Source of the DNA: Collinsella sp.
Lineage (GTDB): Bacteria; Actinomycetota; Coriobacteriia; Coriobacteriales; Coriobacteriaceae
Direction of reading: 5' to 3'
Assembly (NCBI GenBank): GCA_018376905.1
Contig: JAHAAK010000049.1
Coordinates: 1-12,476, forward strand
Length of the DNA stretch: 12,476 nt
Positions 4,735-12,449 of the stretch are shown here, piece by piece (positions within the stretch are counted from its first letter, which is position 1; each line of letters opens with the position of its first letter). The translations under genes and the position numbers were made by a program. Under the pieces are notes generated by a model. The model had not been told where the DNA came from, did not search any database, and was given only the letters and a program-made list of their open reading frames with translations.

Positions 4735-5565
4735 ATGAAATGTAAAATCGAGAAAAACACCGTGCAGGAGACGCTGATCCTCCCGCTGTATTCCCGGAAG
4801 CTGTGTACGGAGCTGTACCCGAACCTTTACAGGGATGAAACAGCGGTTCGTCTGCTCGACCAGATCGACTACGACTTTTCAGAGGCAGAGAAAAACTCCC
4901 GCAGCCTGATACAGCGCTTTGGTGCGCTAGAGGTGGCCATGCGGCAGAGTGATCTTGCTTTTGAGGTGCGGGATTACCTGAAAGGCCACCCCAATGCGGC
5001 GGTGGTCAATCTGGGCTGTGGGCTGGACAACACCGGCAGAACCTGCGACAACGGTAGATGCAAGATCTACAATCTGGACTTCCCGGATGTGATTGCCTTG
5101 CGGCAGCAGCTACTGCCCGCCGGGGATCGAGAACAAAATATCCCCTGCGATCTGAAAGACACCGCATGGTTTGGCAAAATCGATGCCTCCGGCGGGGCGG
5201 TGTTCTTTGCCTCCGGGGTGTTCTATTACTTTCTGACCCAGCAGGTCCGGGAACTGGTGCGGGAGATGGCGGACGCTTTCCCCGGCGGTGTGCTGATCTT
5301 TGATGCTGCCAATCGGACGGCAGTAAAGATGATCGCAAAAACATGGCTTAAGACTGCAAAAATCAAGGATGTTGGGGCATATTTTGCGGTTTCGGATGCC
5401 GCCAAGGAAATCGGCGCGTGGGACAGCCGTCTGCAGGTCACAAGTCGCGGCTATATGCTGGGTTACAACGATTTGAGAGACCCTTCCGTCAGCGGCTTTT
5501 TCCGGTTTCTCGCAAGGGTCGGTGACAACGGGATGAAAATGCAAATCGTGAAAATAAGATTTTGA
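4735..5565 (+). CDS. LCM/Tcmp-type class I SAM methyltransferase
   Basis: This 276-residue enzyme is of the leucine carboxyl methyltransferase-like (PF04072) family, which includes polyketide O-methyltransferases of the TcmP type. The defining motif AVVNLGCGLDNTGRT lies near residues 89-103, followed by IYNLDFPDVIALRQQLL (about 113-129) and later GVFYYF and VLIFDAAN. GAGGAAGGG lies 4 nt before ATG 4735. It is the last gene of the methyltransferase group and seems intact. The substrate is unknown; the loss of the neighbouring transporter suggests the original pathway may be defunct. Confidence 0.8.
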   Translation: MKCKIEKNTVQETLILPLYSRKLCTELYPNLYRDETAVRLLDQIDYDFSEAEKNSRSLIQRFGALEVAMRQSDLAFEVRDYLKGHPNAAVVNLGCGLDNTGRTCDNGRCKIYNLDFPDVIALRQQLLPAGDREQNIPCDLKDTAWFGKIDASGGAVFFASGVFYYFLTQQVRELVREMADAFPGGVLIFDAANRTAVKMIAKTWLKTAKIKDVGAYFAVSDAAKEIGAWDSRLQVTSRGYMLGYNDLRDPSVSGFFRFLARVGDNGMKMQIVKIRF

Positions 5566-5579
5566 GAGGCAAAAAATGC

Positions 5580-5629
5580 AAAAGACGAGCACTTCTTGCC
5601 GCCCAATTGGCAAGAAGCGCTCGTCTTTT
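5580..5629. terminator. strong bidirectional terminator
   Basis: Arms 5580-5600 and 5609-5629 pair over 21 positions with a single mismatch around an 8-nt loop. They have A-runs on the left and T-runs on the right, so the structure terminates both the methyltransferase group (plus) and the fructokinase operon (minus). Confidence 0.9.
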
Positions 5630-5661
5630 CTTAACGCGTTGTATGGCGGAGAGAGCGCAAG

Positions 5662-6546
5662 TTACGCGAGCGCCCTTCTTGCCAGCTCGGCCGCGCCAAG
5701 GATTCCTTGGTCGCCGCCGCAGCCCGGGGCGCAGATGTAGCTCTCTATGTCCTTAAGCTCGGCGGTCTGGATGTAGCCACCCAGATATTCGAGGGTCTTC
5801 TTGCGGACGATGCCGTAGAGCTGCTCCTGGTGCATCACGCCGCCGCCGAGGACGATACGGCGAGGCGAGTACATGAGCACGAGGTTCGCGCACATCTGCC
5901 CCAGATAATCCCCCTCAAGCGCCCACACCTCAGCGTTGTCCGCGAGCTCGGCCGCGGGCTTTCCCCAGCGCGCGGCGATGGCGGGGCCGGAGGCGAGGCC
6001 CTCGAGACAGCTCGCGTGGCTCGGGCAGACGCAGCGTCCCTCCTCGGTGGGACGGGTCCTTACCAGCATGTGGCCGGCCTCGGGGTGCAGCATGCCGTGA
6101 AGGAGCCTGCCCGCGCACATGACGCCCGCGCCCACGCCGGTGCCGATGGTCACGTAGACGGCGTCCTCGAGCCCCTTGCAGCAGCCGAAGACTACTTCGC
6201 CGAGGCAGGCAACGTTCACGTCCGTGTCGTAGGCCACCGGAATCCCGAGGGCGTCGGCGAACGCGGCACGAAGACCATAGCCTCGCCACGCGAGCTTGGG
6301 CGTCTGAAGGATGGAACCGTAGCGCTCATCGTTGGGGTCGACGCAGGTCGGGCCGAAGGCGCCGATGCCCAACGCGTTCACATCACGGGCGGTGAACCAC
6401 TCGACCATTTGTGGGACGGTCTCGGCGGGCATAAGCGTCGGGGTCTCCATACGGTCGAGGACCTCGCCGTCGCCGGACACCACGGCACAGACCATCTTGG
6501 TCCCGCCGGCCTCGAGGGCGCCGAGCCTCATTTGCTTTTCGCTCAT
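5662..6546 (-). CDS. ROK-family fructokinase
   Basis: This 294-residue sugar kinase resembles the B. subtilis YdhR/GmuE type of ROK fructokinase (ATP + fructose to fructose 6-phosphate). It shows the phosphate loop LEAGGTKM (11-18), the catalytic segment YDTDVNVACLGE (D109 likely the base), and the second ATP motif GTGVGAG (135-141). The zinc site is HPEAGH plus CVCPSHASC, with H159, C174, H177 and C180 likely ligands. AAGGAGG lies 7 nt before the ATG. It is the last gene of the PTS operon, separated from the GH172 gene by a strong hairpin. A kinase for free fructose makes sense only if the neighbour releases unphosphorylated sugar. Confidence 0.85.
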   Translation of the reverse strand: MSEKQMRLGALEAGGTKMVCAVVSGDGEVLDRMETPTLMPAETVPQMVEWFTARDVNALGIGAFGPTCVDPNDERYGSILQTPKLAWRGYGLRAAFADALGIPVAYDTDVNVACLGEVVFGCCKGLEDAVYVTIGTGVGAGVMCAGRLLHGMLHPEAGHMLVRTRPTEEGRCVCPSHASCLEGLASGPAIAARWGKPAAELADNAEVWALEGDYLGQMCANLVLMYSPRRIVLGGGVMHQEQLYGIVRKKTLEYLGGYIQTAELKDIESYICAPGCGGDQGILGAAELARRALA

Positions 6547-6563
6547 GTGATCCTCCTTACAAA

Positions 6564-6598
6564 GGGACGCCCGCAGTCATGGTCAACCGCGGGCGCCC
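6564..6598 (-). promoter_or_regulatory. hairpin between the GH172 and fructokinase genes
   Basis: GGG and CGCCCGC (plus strand 6564-6566 and 6568-6574) pair with GCGGGCG and CCC (6589-6598) with one bulged base. On the minus strand it is followed only by CCCTTTG and then the fructokinase ribosome-binding site. It is probably an mRNA-stabilising or partial attenuating structure, not a full terminator. Confidence 0.55.
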
Positions 6599-6625
6599 AT
6601 AACGTTGGCTTGTTTCGAGGCGACC

Positions 6626-7750
6626 CTACCTGGGCACGCGGTCCTGCCTTGCGGCAAACGGGGCGAGCACGGCGTGCGGCTCGCTTTGGTACCAGTAGGC
6701 GACGGTGGAGATGTCGTCCTCGCGCTCGTAGAGCTTGATGTCGTCGTTGCCGAGGTCCTGGAACGTCACGCGCAAGTCCTCCTTGAACGAGATCGGGTCG
6801 GGAAGGTGCCACCTGTAGAGGCCATGCCTGGGCAGCGCGTCGTCGTTGGTCGCGAGCATCGGGTTCGGGTTCGGCTTGCCCGCGCTGAAGCGGTCGCGCG
6901 TGGCGTCGCGCGTCGAGCGGTACGGGTAGCCGGCGAACAGCGTGTTGAAGCACTGCGCCTCGGGCAGCGCGTGGGGCGGCCTGTCGAGGAAGGCCCAGGC
7001 ACCGCCGAAGTAGTCCTCGGCTCCCGTCGAGGTGACCGTGGGGAACTCCTCGTCGCCGTCGAGGAAGAACTTCATCTCGCCCTCGCCCCACCAATAGCGC
7101 TCCAGGGCGCACAGGGCCATGTAGGTGCCGACGTAGTAGCCCTTACCGCGCACGCCGTCGAGCACGGTGTAGTCGACGCCCCTGCGGGTGCTGCGCTCGC
7201 GGTTAAAACGGGCGTGGAAGTACATGGCGTCGTCCGGCACGTCGGTGAGCGCGTAGTTGAACGTGTAGAAGATGTACTTAATGAACCCGGGGTGCTCGCT
7301 CGTAAGCGTGACCTTGGCGTGCTTCCTGAAAGGCATCTCGAAGTAGCAGTTCATGCCGCCCGTCGGGTTCACGCAGATGGGCATCGAGTTGACGATGGCG
7401 CGCTCACCGAAGCCGTTGCAGAAGAAGTCGCCGACAGGGCACTCGACCGAGGGGGTCTCCTCGTCGTCCCAGTAGAAGCGCAGCACGAGGTCGCGCATGA
7501 CGAAGCTGCCGGCGGCGGTCTTGTCGGGGACGGTCATCCAGATGTGGCGGATGATGCCGGGGCCCTCGATGTCCGCGAGCGTGATGGTCTCGCCGGACTC
7601 AAGGGGCACGCAGCACGAGCCCTTGCGGCCGACGCCGAGGTGGCTGGCCGACATGGCGGCACGGCCCTTCTCGCCCGTGATGTTCTCGGGGGTGATGGCG
7701 CGGCTTTCCTCACCGCCGTGCATCCACACGTCCTTAAGGAACTCTCTCAT
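6626..7750 (-). CDS. GH172 (DUF2961) glycosidase, likely alpha-fructofuranosidase
   Basis: This 374-residue protein of the DUF2961 family is now glycoside hydrolase family 172. Characterised members cleave alpha-D-fructofuranosides or difructose dianhydrides, and others degrade D-arabinan. The hallmark regions are GPGIIRHIWMTV (63-74), the WWGEGEMKFFLDGD block (220-233) and TGAEDYFGGAW (242-252). The glutamates of the last two (E223/E225 and E245) lie where the catalytic pair is expected. There is no signal peptide, so the enzyme works in the cytoplasm on sugar brought in by the PTS. AGGAGG lies 6 nt before the ATG. The fructose specificity is inferred from the neighbouring fructokinase and Lev-like PTS. 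Confidence 0.85.
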   Translation of the reverse strand: MREFLKDVWMHGGEESRAITPENITGEKGRAAMSASHLGVGRKGSCCVPLESGETITLADIEGPGIIRHIWMTVPDKTAAGSFVMRDLVLRFYWDDEETPSVECPVGDFFCNGFGERAIVNSMPICVNPTGGMNCYFEMPFRKHAKVTLTSEHPGFIKYIFYTFNYALTDVPDDAMYFHARFNRERSTRRGVDYTVLDGVRGKGYYVGTYMALCALERYWWGEGEMKFFLDGDEEFPTVTSTGAEDYFGGAWAFLDRPPHALPEAQCFNTLFAGYPYRSTRDATRDRFSAGKPNPNPMLATNDDALPRHGLYRWHLPDPISFKEDLRVTFQDLGNDDIKLYEREDDISTVAYWYQSEPHAVLAPFAARQDRVPR

Positions 7751-7762
7751 CGTCGACCTCCT

Positions 7763-8161
7763 CTATTCGTCGTCTTCGCACTCGGCGGAACTGGCACCGT
7801 TCACGTAGACGATCTGCTGGCGCGCCTCGTCGACGAGGGCGTCGAAGTCGAGTTTCTCGTCGGGGCGCGCGAGCGCGACCGTCATGGCGAGCGGGAGGTT
7901 GACACCCGCGATCACGTGGATCCGGTCGGAGGCGAAGCGGGAGAAGCGCTGGTTCACGCTGCCGCCGAGCGCGTCGGTGAGGACGACGACCTCGTCAGTG
8001 CCCGAAAGAGCCGCCTCGACCGCCGCGTCGAGCCCCTCGCCGTTGTCGTTCACGTAGGCGCACACGGCGTTGACGGCGTCGCTCTTACCCGTAAGGAACT
8101 CGAGGGTGTCCTTGAAGCCCTGGGCGAGAAGGGAATGGCTCGCCACAACTATCTTTCTCAT
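7763..8161 (-). CDS. PTS mannose/fructose-family EIIA component
   Basis: This 132-residue cytosolic phosphocarrier begins MRKIVVASHSLLAQGFKDTL; the phosphorylated histidine is H9 in the ASHSLLAQG motif. VVLTDALGGSVNQRF (59-73) and the VIAGVNLPLAM segment (83-93) are typical of the EIIA-Man fold. It accepts phosphate from HPr and passes it to EIIB. It is encoded as a single-domain protein, as LevD is, instead of fused to EIIB. It lies 26 nt after the EIID gene; its Shine-Dalgarno is weak. Confidence 0.9.
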   Translation of the reverse strand: MRKIVVASHSLLAQGFKDTLEFLTGKSDAVNAVCAYVNDNGEGLDAAVEAALSGTDEVVVLTDALGGSVNQRFSRFASDRIHVIAGVNLPLAMTVALARPDEKLDFDALVDEARQQIVYVNGASSAECEDDE

Positions 8162-8187
8162 TGATTCACCAATCTCTTGGGTCGAAG

Positions 8188-9021
8188 CTAAGCGAGGATG
8201 CCAGCGGCGGAGGCGACCATCGCGAGGACGATCACCACGAGGATGAGGACCGTCATGCTCGCGTTCTTCTTGGTAAGAAGGTAATACGCGCTTCCCGTGA
8301 TGGCGGCGGGGATCATGGCAGGCAGGATCTTGTCGAGCAGCGGCTGAATCTCCATCGAGACGTCGCCGAAGCTGAAGCTAATCGGGCAGGTGACGCCGAT
8401 GACCGAGGCGATGAGGCAGCCGACCACGGTGAGGCCGAGCACGGAGGCGGCGGCAGTGAGGTTGGGAAGCTTCTCGCTGAAGTCGGTGACGAGCTTCACG
8501 CCCTGCTTGTAGCCGAACTCGAGGGCGTGCATGCGGACCCAGAAGATGGCCAGGATGAGCGCGAACCAGATGCCGGCTCCCACGGGGTTGCCCTCGATGG
8601 CCATGTAGGCGGCGATGGAGCCCATGATGGTCGGGATCATGGTCATGAGCAGGGAGTCGCCGACGCCGGCGAGCGGTCCCATGGTGCCGATCTTCAGGTC
8701 TTGGACGGCGTCCGCCGCCGCTAGGCCGTCGCGTTCCTCCATGGCCACGCAGGCGCCAAGGATGATGGCGGCGAGCCAAGGCTGGGTATTGTAGTAGCGG
8801 AAGTGGTTGTTGAGCGCTTGCTTATAGTCCTCGTCGTTCGTGTAGATCTTCCTCAGGACCGGCGAGAGGGCGTAGGCGACTGAGGCGCCCTGCTGGGTCT
8901 GGTAGTTGAAGGTGCACACGCTCATGAGCCAGCGCCAGTTCGCGTTGCGCAGATCCTTCTTGGTGACCTTGTAGCCGGAGGACTTGCCCTCGGCGACGGC
9001 GGTGATGTTCTCGTTTTCCAT
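8188..9021 (-). CDS. PTS mannose/fructose-family EIID component
   Basis: This 277-residue membrane subunit that forms the sugar channel with EIIC has the EIID start pattern VTKKDLRNANWRWL (19-32), then FNYQTQQGASVAYALSPVLR. NHFRYYNTQPWLAAIILG (72-89) and GPLAGVGDSL (about 115-124) are strong family marks. Several hydrophobic segments fill the C-terminal half. It starts 2 nt after the EIIC stop, so translation is coupled. Confidence 0.93.
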   Translation of the reverse strand: MENENITAVAEGKSSGYKVTKKDLRNANWRWLMSVCTFNYQTQQGASVAYALSPVLRKIYTNDEDYKQALNNHFRYYNTQPWLAAIILGACVAMEERDGLAAADAVQDLKIGTMGPLAGVGDSLLMTMIPTIMGSIAAYMAIEGNPVGAGIWFALILAIFWVRMHALEFGYKQGVKLVTDFSEKLPNLTAAASVLGLTVVGCLIASVIGVTCPISFSFGDVSMEIQPLLDKILPAMIPAAITGSAYYLLTKKNASMTVLILVVIVLAMVASAAGILA

Positions 9022-9023
9022 GG

Positions 9024-9809
9024 TTACTCATCCTCTCCGATGAAGGCGTCTGCGGAAGCGTGGGCGGCGAGCTCGGTGTCCCTCTCGGCACGCTGGTAGA
9101 ACGCGATCGCGAGGGCAACGCCGACGATGGCGGCGCCGATGATGGGCACGTTCAGGAAGGCCGAGAGGAAGAAGCCGACGAGCAGGTACTGGAAGTACTT
9201 GCCGGTGGGCATGTAGCGGAGCAGCATGGCGATACCGATGGCCGGGAGCATCTTGCCGGCGAGGGTGAGGCCGGAGAGGAACCACTGAGGCATGACCTCG
9301 AGGAGCCAGTTGACGGCGGGCTGGCCGAGCGTCACGGAGACAAAGACGGGCAGGGCGGCGCACAGGCCGAAGAGCGCGGGGCAGACCCACAGGATGGCGT
9401 TCATCTGATTGAACTTACCCTCGTTGCAGAACTTCTGGGACTTCTCGACGACGAAGCCGTTGAGGATCTTGACGATGACGTCGAGCTGGATGCCGAGCAT
9501 GCCGACCGGCAGGCCGATGGCGAGGCCCGTGTCCGCGCCCAGGGTCACGCCGTAGGCGGTGGCGATGATGGCCATCGTGCCGTAGTCGGGAATCGACGAG
9601 CCGCCGAAGCCCGCGACGCCGAGCTGCATGAGCTGGATGGTGCCGCCGATGACGAGGCCGGTCTGCCAGTCGCCCATGACGACGCCGGTGATAAGGCCCC
9701 AGAAGACGGCATAGTTGACGAAGATCATCGGGATGCCGTAGTAGTCCACGTGCTTGATGAAGGCCAGCAGGGTCAAAAGGACGACTTGCAGGATAGTGAA
9801 GTTGACCAT
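9024..9809 (-). CDS. PTS mannose/fructose-family EIIC component
   Basis: This 261-residue integral membrane permease subunit starts MVNFTILQVVLLTLLAF and has several transmembrane segments. The family signature region is TGLVIGGTIQLMQLGVAGFGGSSIPDYG, near residues 50-77. GKMLPAIGIAMLLRYMP (185-201) is typical of the second half. AAGGAGGG precedes the ATG in the 9-nt gap after EIIB. Sugar specificity cannot be read from this subunit; the neighbours suggest fructose or a fructoside. Confidence 0.93.
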   Translation of the reverse strand: MVNFTILQVVLLTLLAFIKHVDYYGIPMIFVNYAVFWGLITGVVMGDWQTGLVIGGTIQLMQLGVAGFGGSSIPDYGTMAIIATAYGVTLGADTGLAIGLPVGMLGIQLDVIVKILNGFVVEKSQKFCNEGKFNQMNAILWVCPALFGLCAALPVFVSVTLGQPAVNWLLEVMPQWFLSGLTLAGKMLPAIGIAMLLRYMPTGKYFQYLLVGFFLSAFLNVPIIGAAIVGVALAIAFYQRAERDTELAAHASADAFIGEDE

Positions 9810-9818
9810 GATCCCTCC

Positions 9819-10292
9819 TTAGATGAGGTCGGCGACGGAGACGGGCTTGTCGGCGGGCACGAACTGTGCCGTCACCTTGACGCCGCGGGCGATGAGCGCC
9901 TTGTAGCTCTGGACGTTCTCGGCGGAGGCATAGGCGCGCTGGGTGAGCTGGACGCCGCCCTCCTTGACGAGCGAGCCGCCGACGATCAGCGACGGGAGCT
10001 CGATGCCCGACTCGACCAGGTGAAGGATCGTCTCGGGCTCCTTGGCGATGACAAAGACCTTCTCGCGGTCGTACTTGCCCGCCGCGAAGTTCTTGAGCGC
10101 GGTCTGCTCGGAGATGATCGAGACGGCCATGCCCGCGGGGCGCGCCATCCTCATAGTGGACTTCAGGACCTCGTCGCCGGCGACCTTGTCGTCGATGACC
10201 ATGACTCGGGTCGCGCCCGACACCGGGGCCCACTGCGTCACGATGATGCCGTGAAGCAGGCGATTGTCGATTCGTGCCATAACAACACTCAT
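9819..10292 (-). CDS. PTS mannose/fructose-family EIIB component
   Basis: This 157-residue cytosolic subunit transfers phosphate from EIIA to the incoming sugar. The active-site histidine is in RIDNRLLHGIIVTQWAP, about residue 14. VMVIDDKVAGDEVLKSTMRMA follows, as in LevE-like proteins. The start at 10292 is chosen because AGGAG stands 6 nt ahead; longer readings lack a ribosome-binding site. It is the first gene of the PTS operon and follows the regulator gene by about 120 nt. Confidence 0.9.
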   Translation of the reverse strand: MSVVMARIDNRLLHGIIVTQWAPVSGATRVMVIDDKVAGDEVLKSTMRMARPAGMAVSIISEQTALKNFAAGKYDREKVFVIAKEPETILHLVESGIELPSLIVGGSLVKEGGVQLTQRAYASAENVQSYKALIARGVKVTAQFVPADKPVSVADLI

Positions 10293-10333
10293 GTTTGCTC
10301 CTATCAAATGAAGTTTTACGTTCGGTACTGCCT

Positions 10334-10356
10334 CGGCGCTATCCGGATTCGCGCCG
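10334..10356 (-). promoter_or_regulatory. hairpin in the PTS operon leader
   Basis: CGGCGC (10334-10339) pairs with GCGCCG (10351-10356) around an 11-nt loop in the 123-nt gap between the regulator stop and EIIB. No T-run follows. I looked here for a sigma-54 promoter (GG and GC 10 nt apart in a TGGCAC/TTGC context), which LevR-controlled operons normally have, and found none. A clear sigma-70 promoter is not visible either. Confidence 0.4.
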
Positions 10357-10415
10357 GGCAAGGGGTTATCGGATTATTGAGGACGCGCAGTCAGCTTGCG
10401 GCGGCGCGGGGAAGG

Positions 10416-12434
10416 TCACTCGTCGAGCAGGAGGTCCGAGGAGCCGAGGCGCTCTTCTCGCGCCGGGGCGGCGCTCACGCTTATGTAGTCGAAGACATAT
10501 GCGATCTCGCTTACGGGAACCTCTACGCGATAGCGCGTCGAGATGCTCGAGAAGCTCTGCCTGAAGGACTCGATGAAATCGGCACGCTCCTCCTCGAAGC
10601 GGTCCTGACCAACGTAGGTCTCAATGGGGTTTCTGGTAACAAGGCGCTCGACGAGACAGCAGAGGTGGACGTAGAGCCCAATGATGGCGTTGCTGCCGAT
10701 CTTCTCGCCTGTCCTGCGCTGAAGCTCGTGCACGGCGCTCTCGATCTCGTGGAATAGCCGCTCCGGGTCGAGGATGGTGATGGAGCGGATGACGTTCTGC
10801 AGCGTCATGTTCGAGAGCAGCTTCTCGTGGAAAGAAGAGAGCTCGGAAGCGTCAAGCCACCTGCCGAACACGGCATCAACCTTAGAGGCGGACGCCGTCG
10901 ACATGATGTCCTCGAGGGCGACGAAGGGGACGGAGGCGACCCCGGGGTCTCCCGTGCCGATGACGGCGCAGACGCGGTGCTCGGAGAAAACGGCGTCATT
11001 CGACCCGTTCGCGACGAGCTGCTTGAAGGGCCTCGTGAGCAGGCGCGCGCCTATGGTGCGCGGGAGGCTCTGCGAGACGAGCTGGCGTATCCTCTCCGCG
11101 GCGTCGACCCCGGACTCGGAGCAGAAGACGATGGCGTCCTCACGGTTGACGCGCTCGATCACCTTGCAGTGCGTCACGCACGCGGCGGTCGCATCGCCAA
11201 GAACCTCGGCGATGGACTTGCCGCCGAGCAGCCCGACCCCGATCTCGAGCGCAAGACCGGTAGAGACGTTGTTCACCACGCCGATAGTGGAGTCGGTAAC
11301 GTTCTCGAGGGCCTTATAGGCCTCCTCCAAGGAGCCCATGTCGACGAGGAACACGACCCCGGTGCAGTAGGAATGGCGGTCGACGAGGCGCTGGAGCGGA
11401 CCGACGATGTCCTTCAGCTGCTGGTCGTAGGGCATGTCGACCGCCTCGTACACATGCATGCCGAGCATACGGTTCGCCGCGTCGGCGATGCTCGTCGCCG
11501 TTGAGTAGCCGTGGGACAAGATGACGCAGAGCGTCCGAAGGGCCTTCGCGTCGCGAGACTCCGATGCGACGCACAGCGTCAGAAGCGTCTTCGTGAAGTG
11601 ATCGAGCGAGATTCCCAGCGCCCCTTCCACGTCTGCGGTGACCTGATCGGAGACGCTCGAGGCAAACGGTAATTCGGAGGTCACGGCACCGAGGAGATGG
11701 GAGATTTGCTCCGCACAGGCAGACTTTCGCTTAGCCAGGCCGATGCCCGGCCACAACTGCAGGCAAATCTCCTGGGCCAGCAGAAAAGCGACCTTCCTCG
11801 AAAGCTCGATGCCATAAGAAGAGCCTGCGTCGGCAAGGACCGCGCCCACGATGCGCTCGAAGGCGCGCGACCTCGAGGAGGTAACGCCGCGGCCGAAGAT
11901 CAAGTGATCCTCAACGCCGCGCACAGCGGAGACAGCTTGCGAGACGAGCTCGGAGACAGAGAGCTCCCCGGCGCAGAATCGCTCATCGAGAGAGCACAAG
12001 GCATCGAGCGCCTGCTCGACCGGCCCTGTGCTCTCGGCGGCATCCAGGGACGCGTCGATCAGAACGCCATCATCGGGCTGTTGATCGATCTGCGCGGAGG
12101 AGAGGAGCCCGCTGGGAAGAAGATACGGGCGAACGACGACGTAGTCGCCCTCGCGATTGAGGAACGCTTTGGCGCAGCAGTTCGTCACGCAGGCGCGCAA
12201 GCCGGCGATGTTATCGGAAAAGTCCGCGTTCACGAGGCAACGGTATGCGCCGCGGCTGATCTTCACATCAGAACCGATTCGGCACCCCTCGCTGCGCAGG
12301 AAGCTCAAGATGAGATCCTCGCGCTCCTCGGGGGTCCGCTCCTTGAGTGAGGGGACGCGGGCACAGATGGGCATTTTGCTCATATGACCCAATCCGCTGT
12401 CAAGAGCCACAATGGCCCCGCCGACCGCTTGCAA
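10416..12434 (-). CDS. LevR/PRD-type PTS regulator, N-terminally truncated
   Basis: This protein resembles the C-terminal two thirds of LevR, the sigma-54-dependent activator of mannose-family PTS operons. Numbering is from TTG 12434 (672 residues). Residues 22-92 match only the end of the AAA+ domain: VPSLKERTPEER, then SDNIAGLR in place of the GNxxxLR helix. PRD1 covers roughly 185-290. An EIIA-Man domain has its phospho-histidine in ILSHGYS (H308). An EIIB-like domain with a cysteine loop, IVFCSESGVDAAERI, lies near 435-449. PRD2 has its histidine in YVHLCCLVERL (H590). The helix-turn-helix, Walker A and GAFTGA motif are missing. The frame stays open to the right edge, but the residues before about 18 do not look like AAA+. 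ATG 12383 is a likelier start, giving 655 residues. It could be a pseudogene or a regulator acting without DNA binding. Confidence 0.75.
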   Translation of the reverse strand: MQAVGGAIVALDSGLGHMSKMPICARVPSLKERTPEEREDLILSFLRSEGCRIGSDVKISRGAYRCLVNADFSDNIAGLRACVTNCCAKAFLNREGDYVVVRPYLLPSGLLSSAQIDQQPDDGVLIDASLDAAESTGPVEQALDALCSLDERFCAGELSVSELVSQAVSAVRGVEDHLIFGRGVTSSRSRAFERIVGAVLADAGSSYGIELSRKVAFLLAQEICLQLWPGIGLAKRKSACAEQISHLLGAVTSELPFASSVSDQVTADVEGALGISLDHFTKTLLTLCVASESRDAKALRTLCVILSHGYSTATSIADAANRMLGMHVYEAVDMPYDQQLKDIVGPLQRLVDRHSYCTGVVFLVDMGSLEEAYKALENVTDSTIGVVNNVSTGLALEIGVGLLGGKSIAEVLGDATAACVTHCKVIERVNREDAIVFCSESGVDAAERIRQLVSQSLPRTIGARLLTRPFKQLVANGSNDAVFSEHRVCAVIGTGDPGVASVPFVALEDIMSTASASKVDAVFGRWLDASELSSFHEKLLSNMTLQNVIRSITILDPERLFHEIESAVHELQRRTGEKIGSNAIIGLYVHLCCLVERLVTRNPIETYVGQDRFEEERADFIESFRQSFSSISTRYRVEVPVSEIAYVFDYISVSAAPAREERLGSSDLLLDE

Positions 12435-12449
12435 TCGGTCGGCGGGGCC
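12414..12449. repeat. perfect 14-bp hairpin at the broken end of the regulator gene
   Basis: GGCCCCGCCGACCG (12414-12427) and CGGTCGGCGGGGCC (12436-12449) are exact inverted copies around an 8-nt loop. Neither strand shows a T-run afterwards. It coincides with the point where homology to LevR ends, so it may be a terminator-like structure of an upstream gene or mark a rearrangement. Confidence 0.8.

Noticed and set aside
6605..8164. A 519-codon open frame on the plus strand
   Set aside because: It is antisense to the GH172 and EIIA genes, with low-complexity content and no recognisable domain or ribosome-binding site.
10293..10415. Sigma-54 (-24/-12) promoter before the PTS operon
   Set aside because: The closest GG and GC pairs have the wrong spacing (11 nt) and lack the TGGCAC and TTGC context.
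9060..10757. A 565-codon open frame on the plus strand
   Set aside because: It lies opposite the EIIB and EIIC genes and part of the regulator, all of which have clear family motifs. Its composition (runs of Asp, Glu, Gly, His, Val) is what the complement of GC-rich genes gives.
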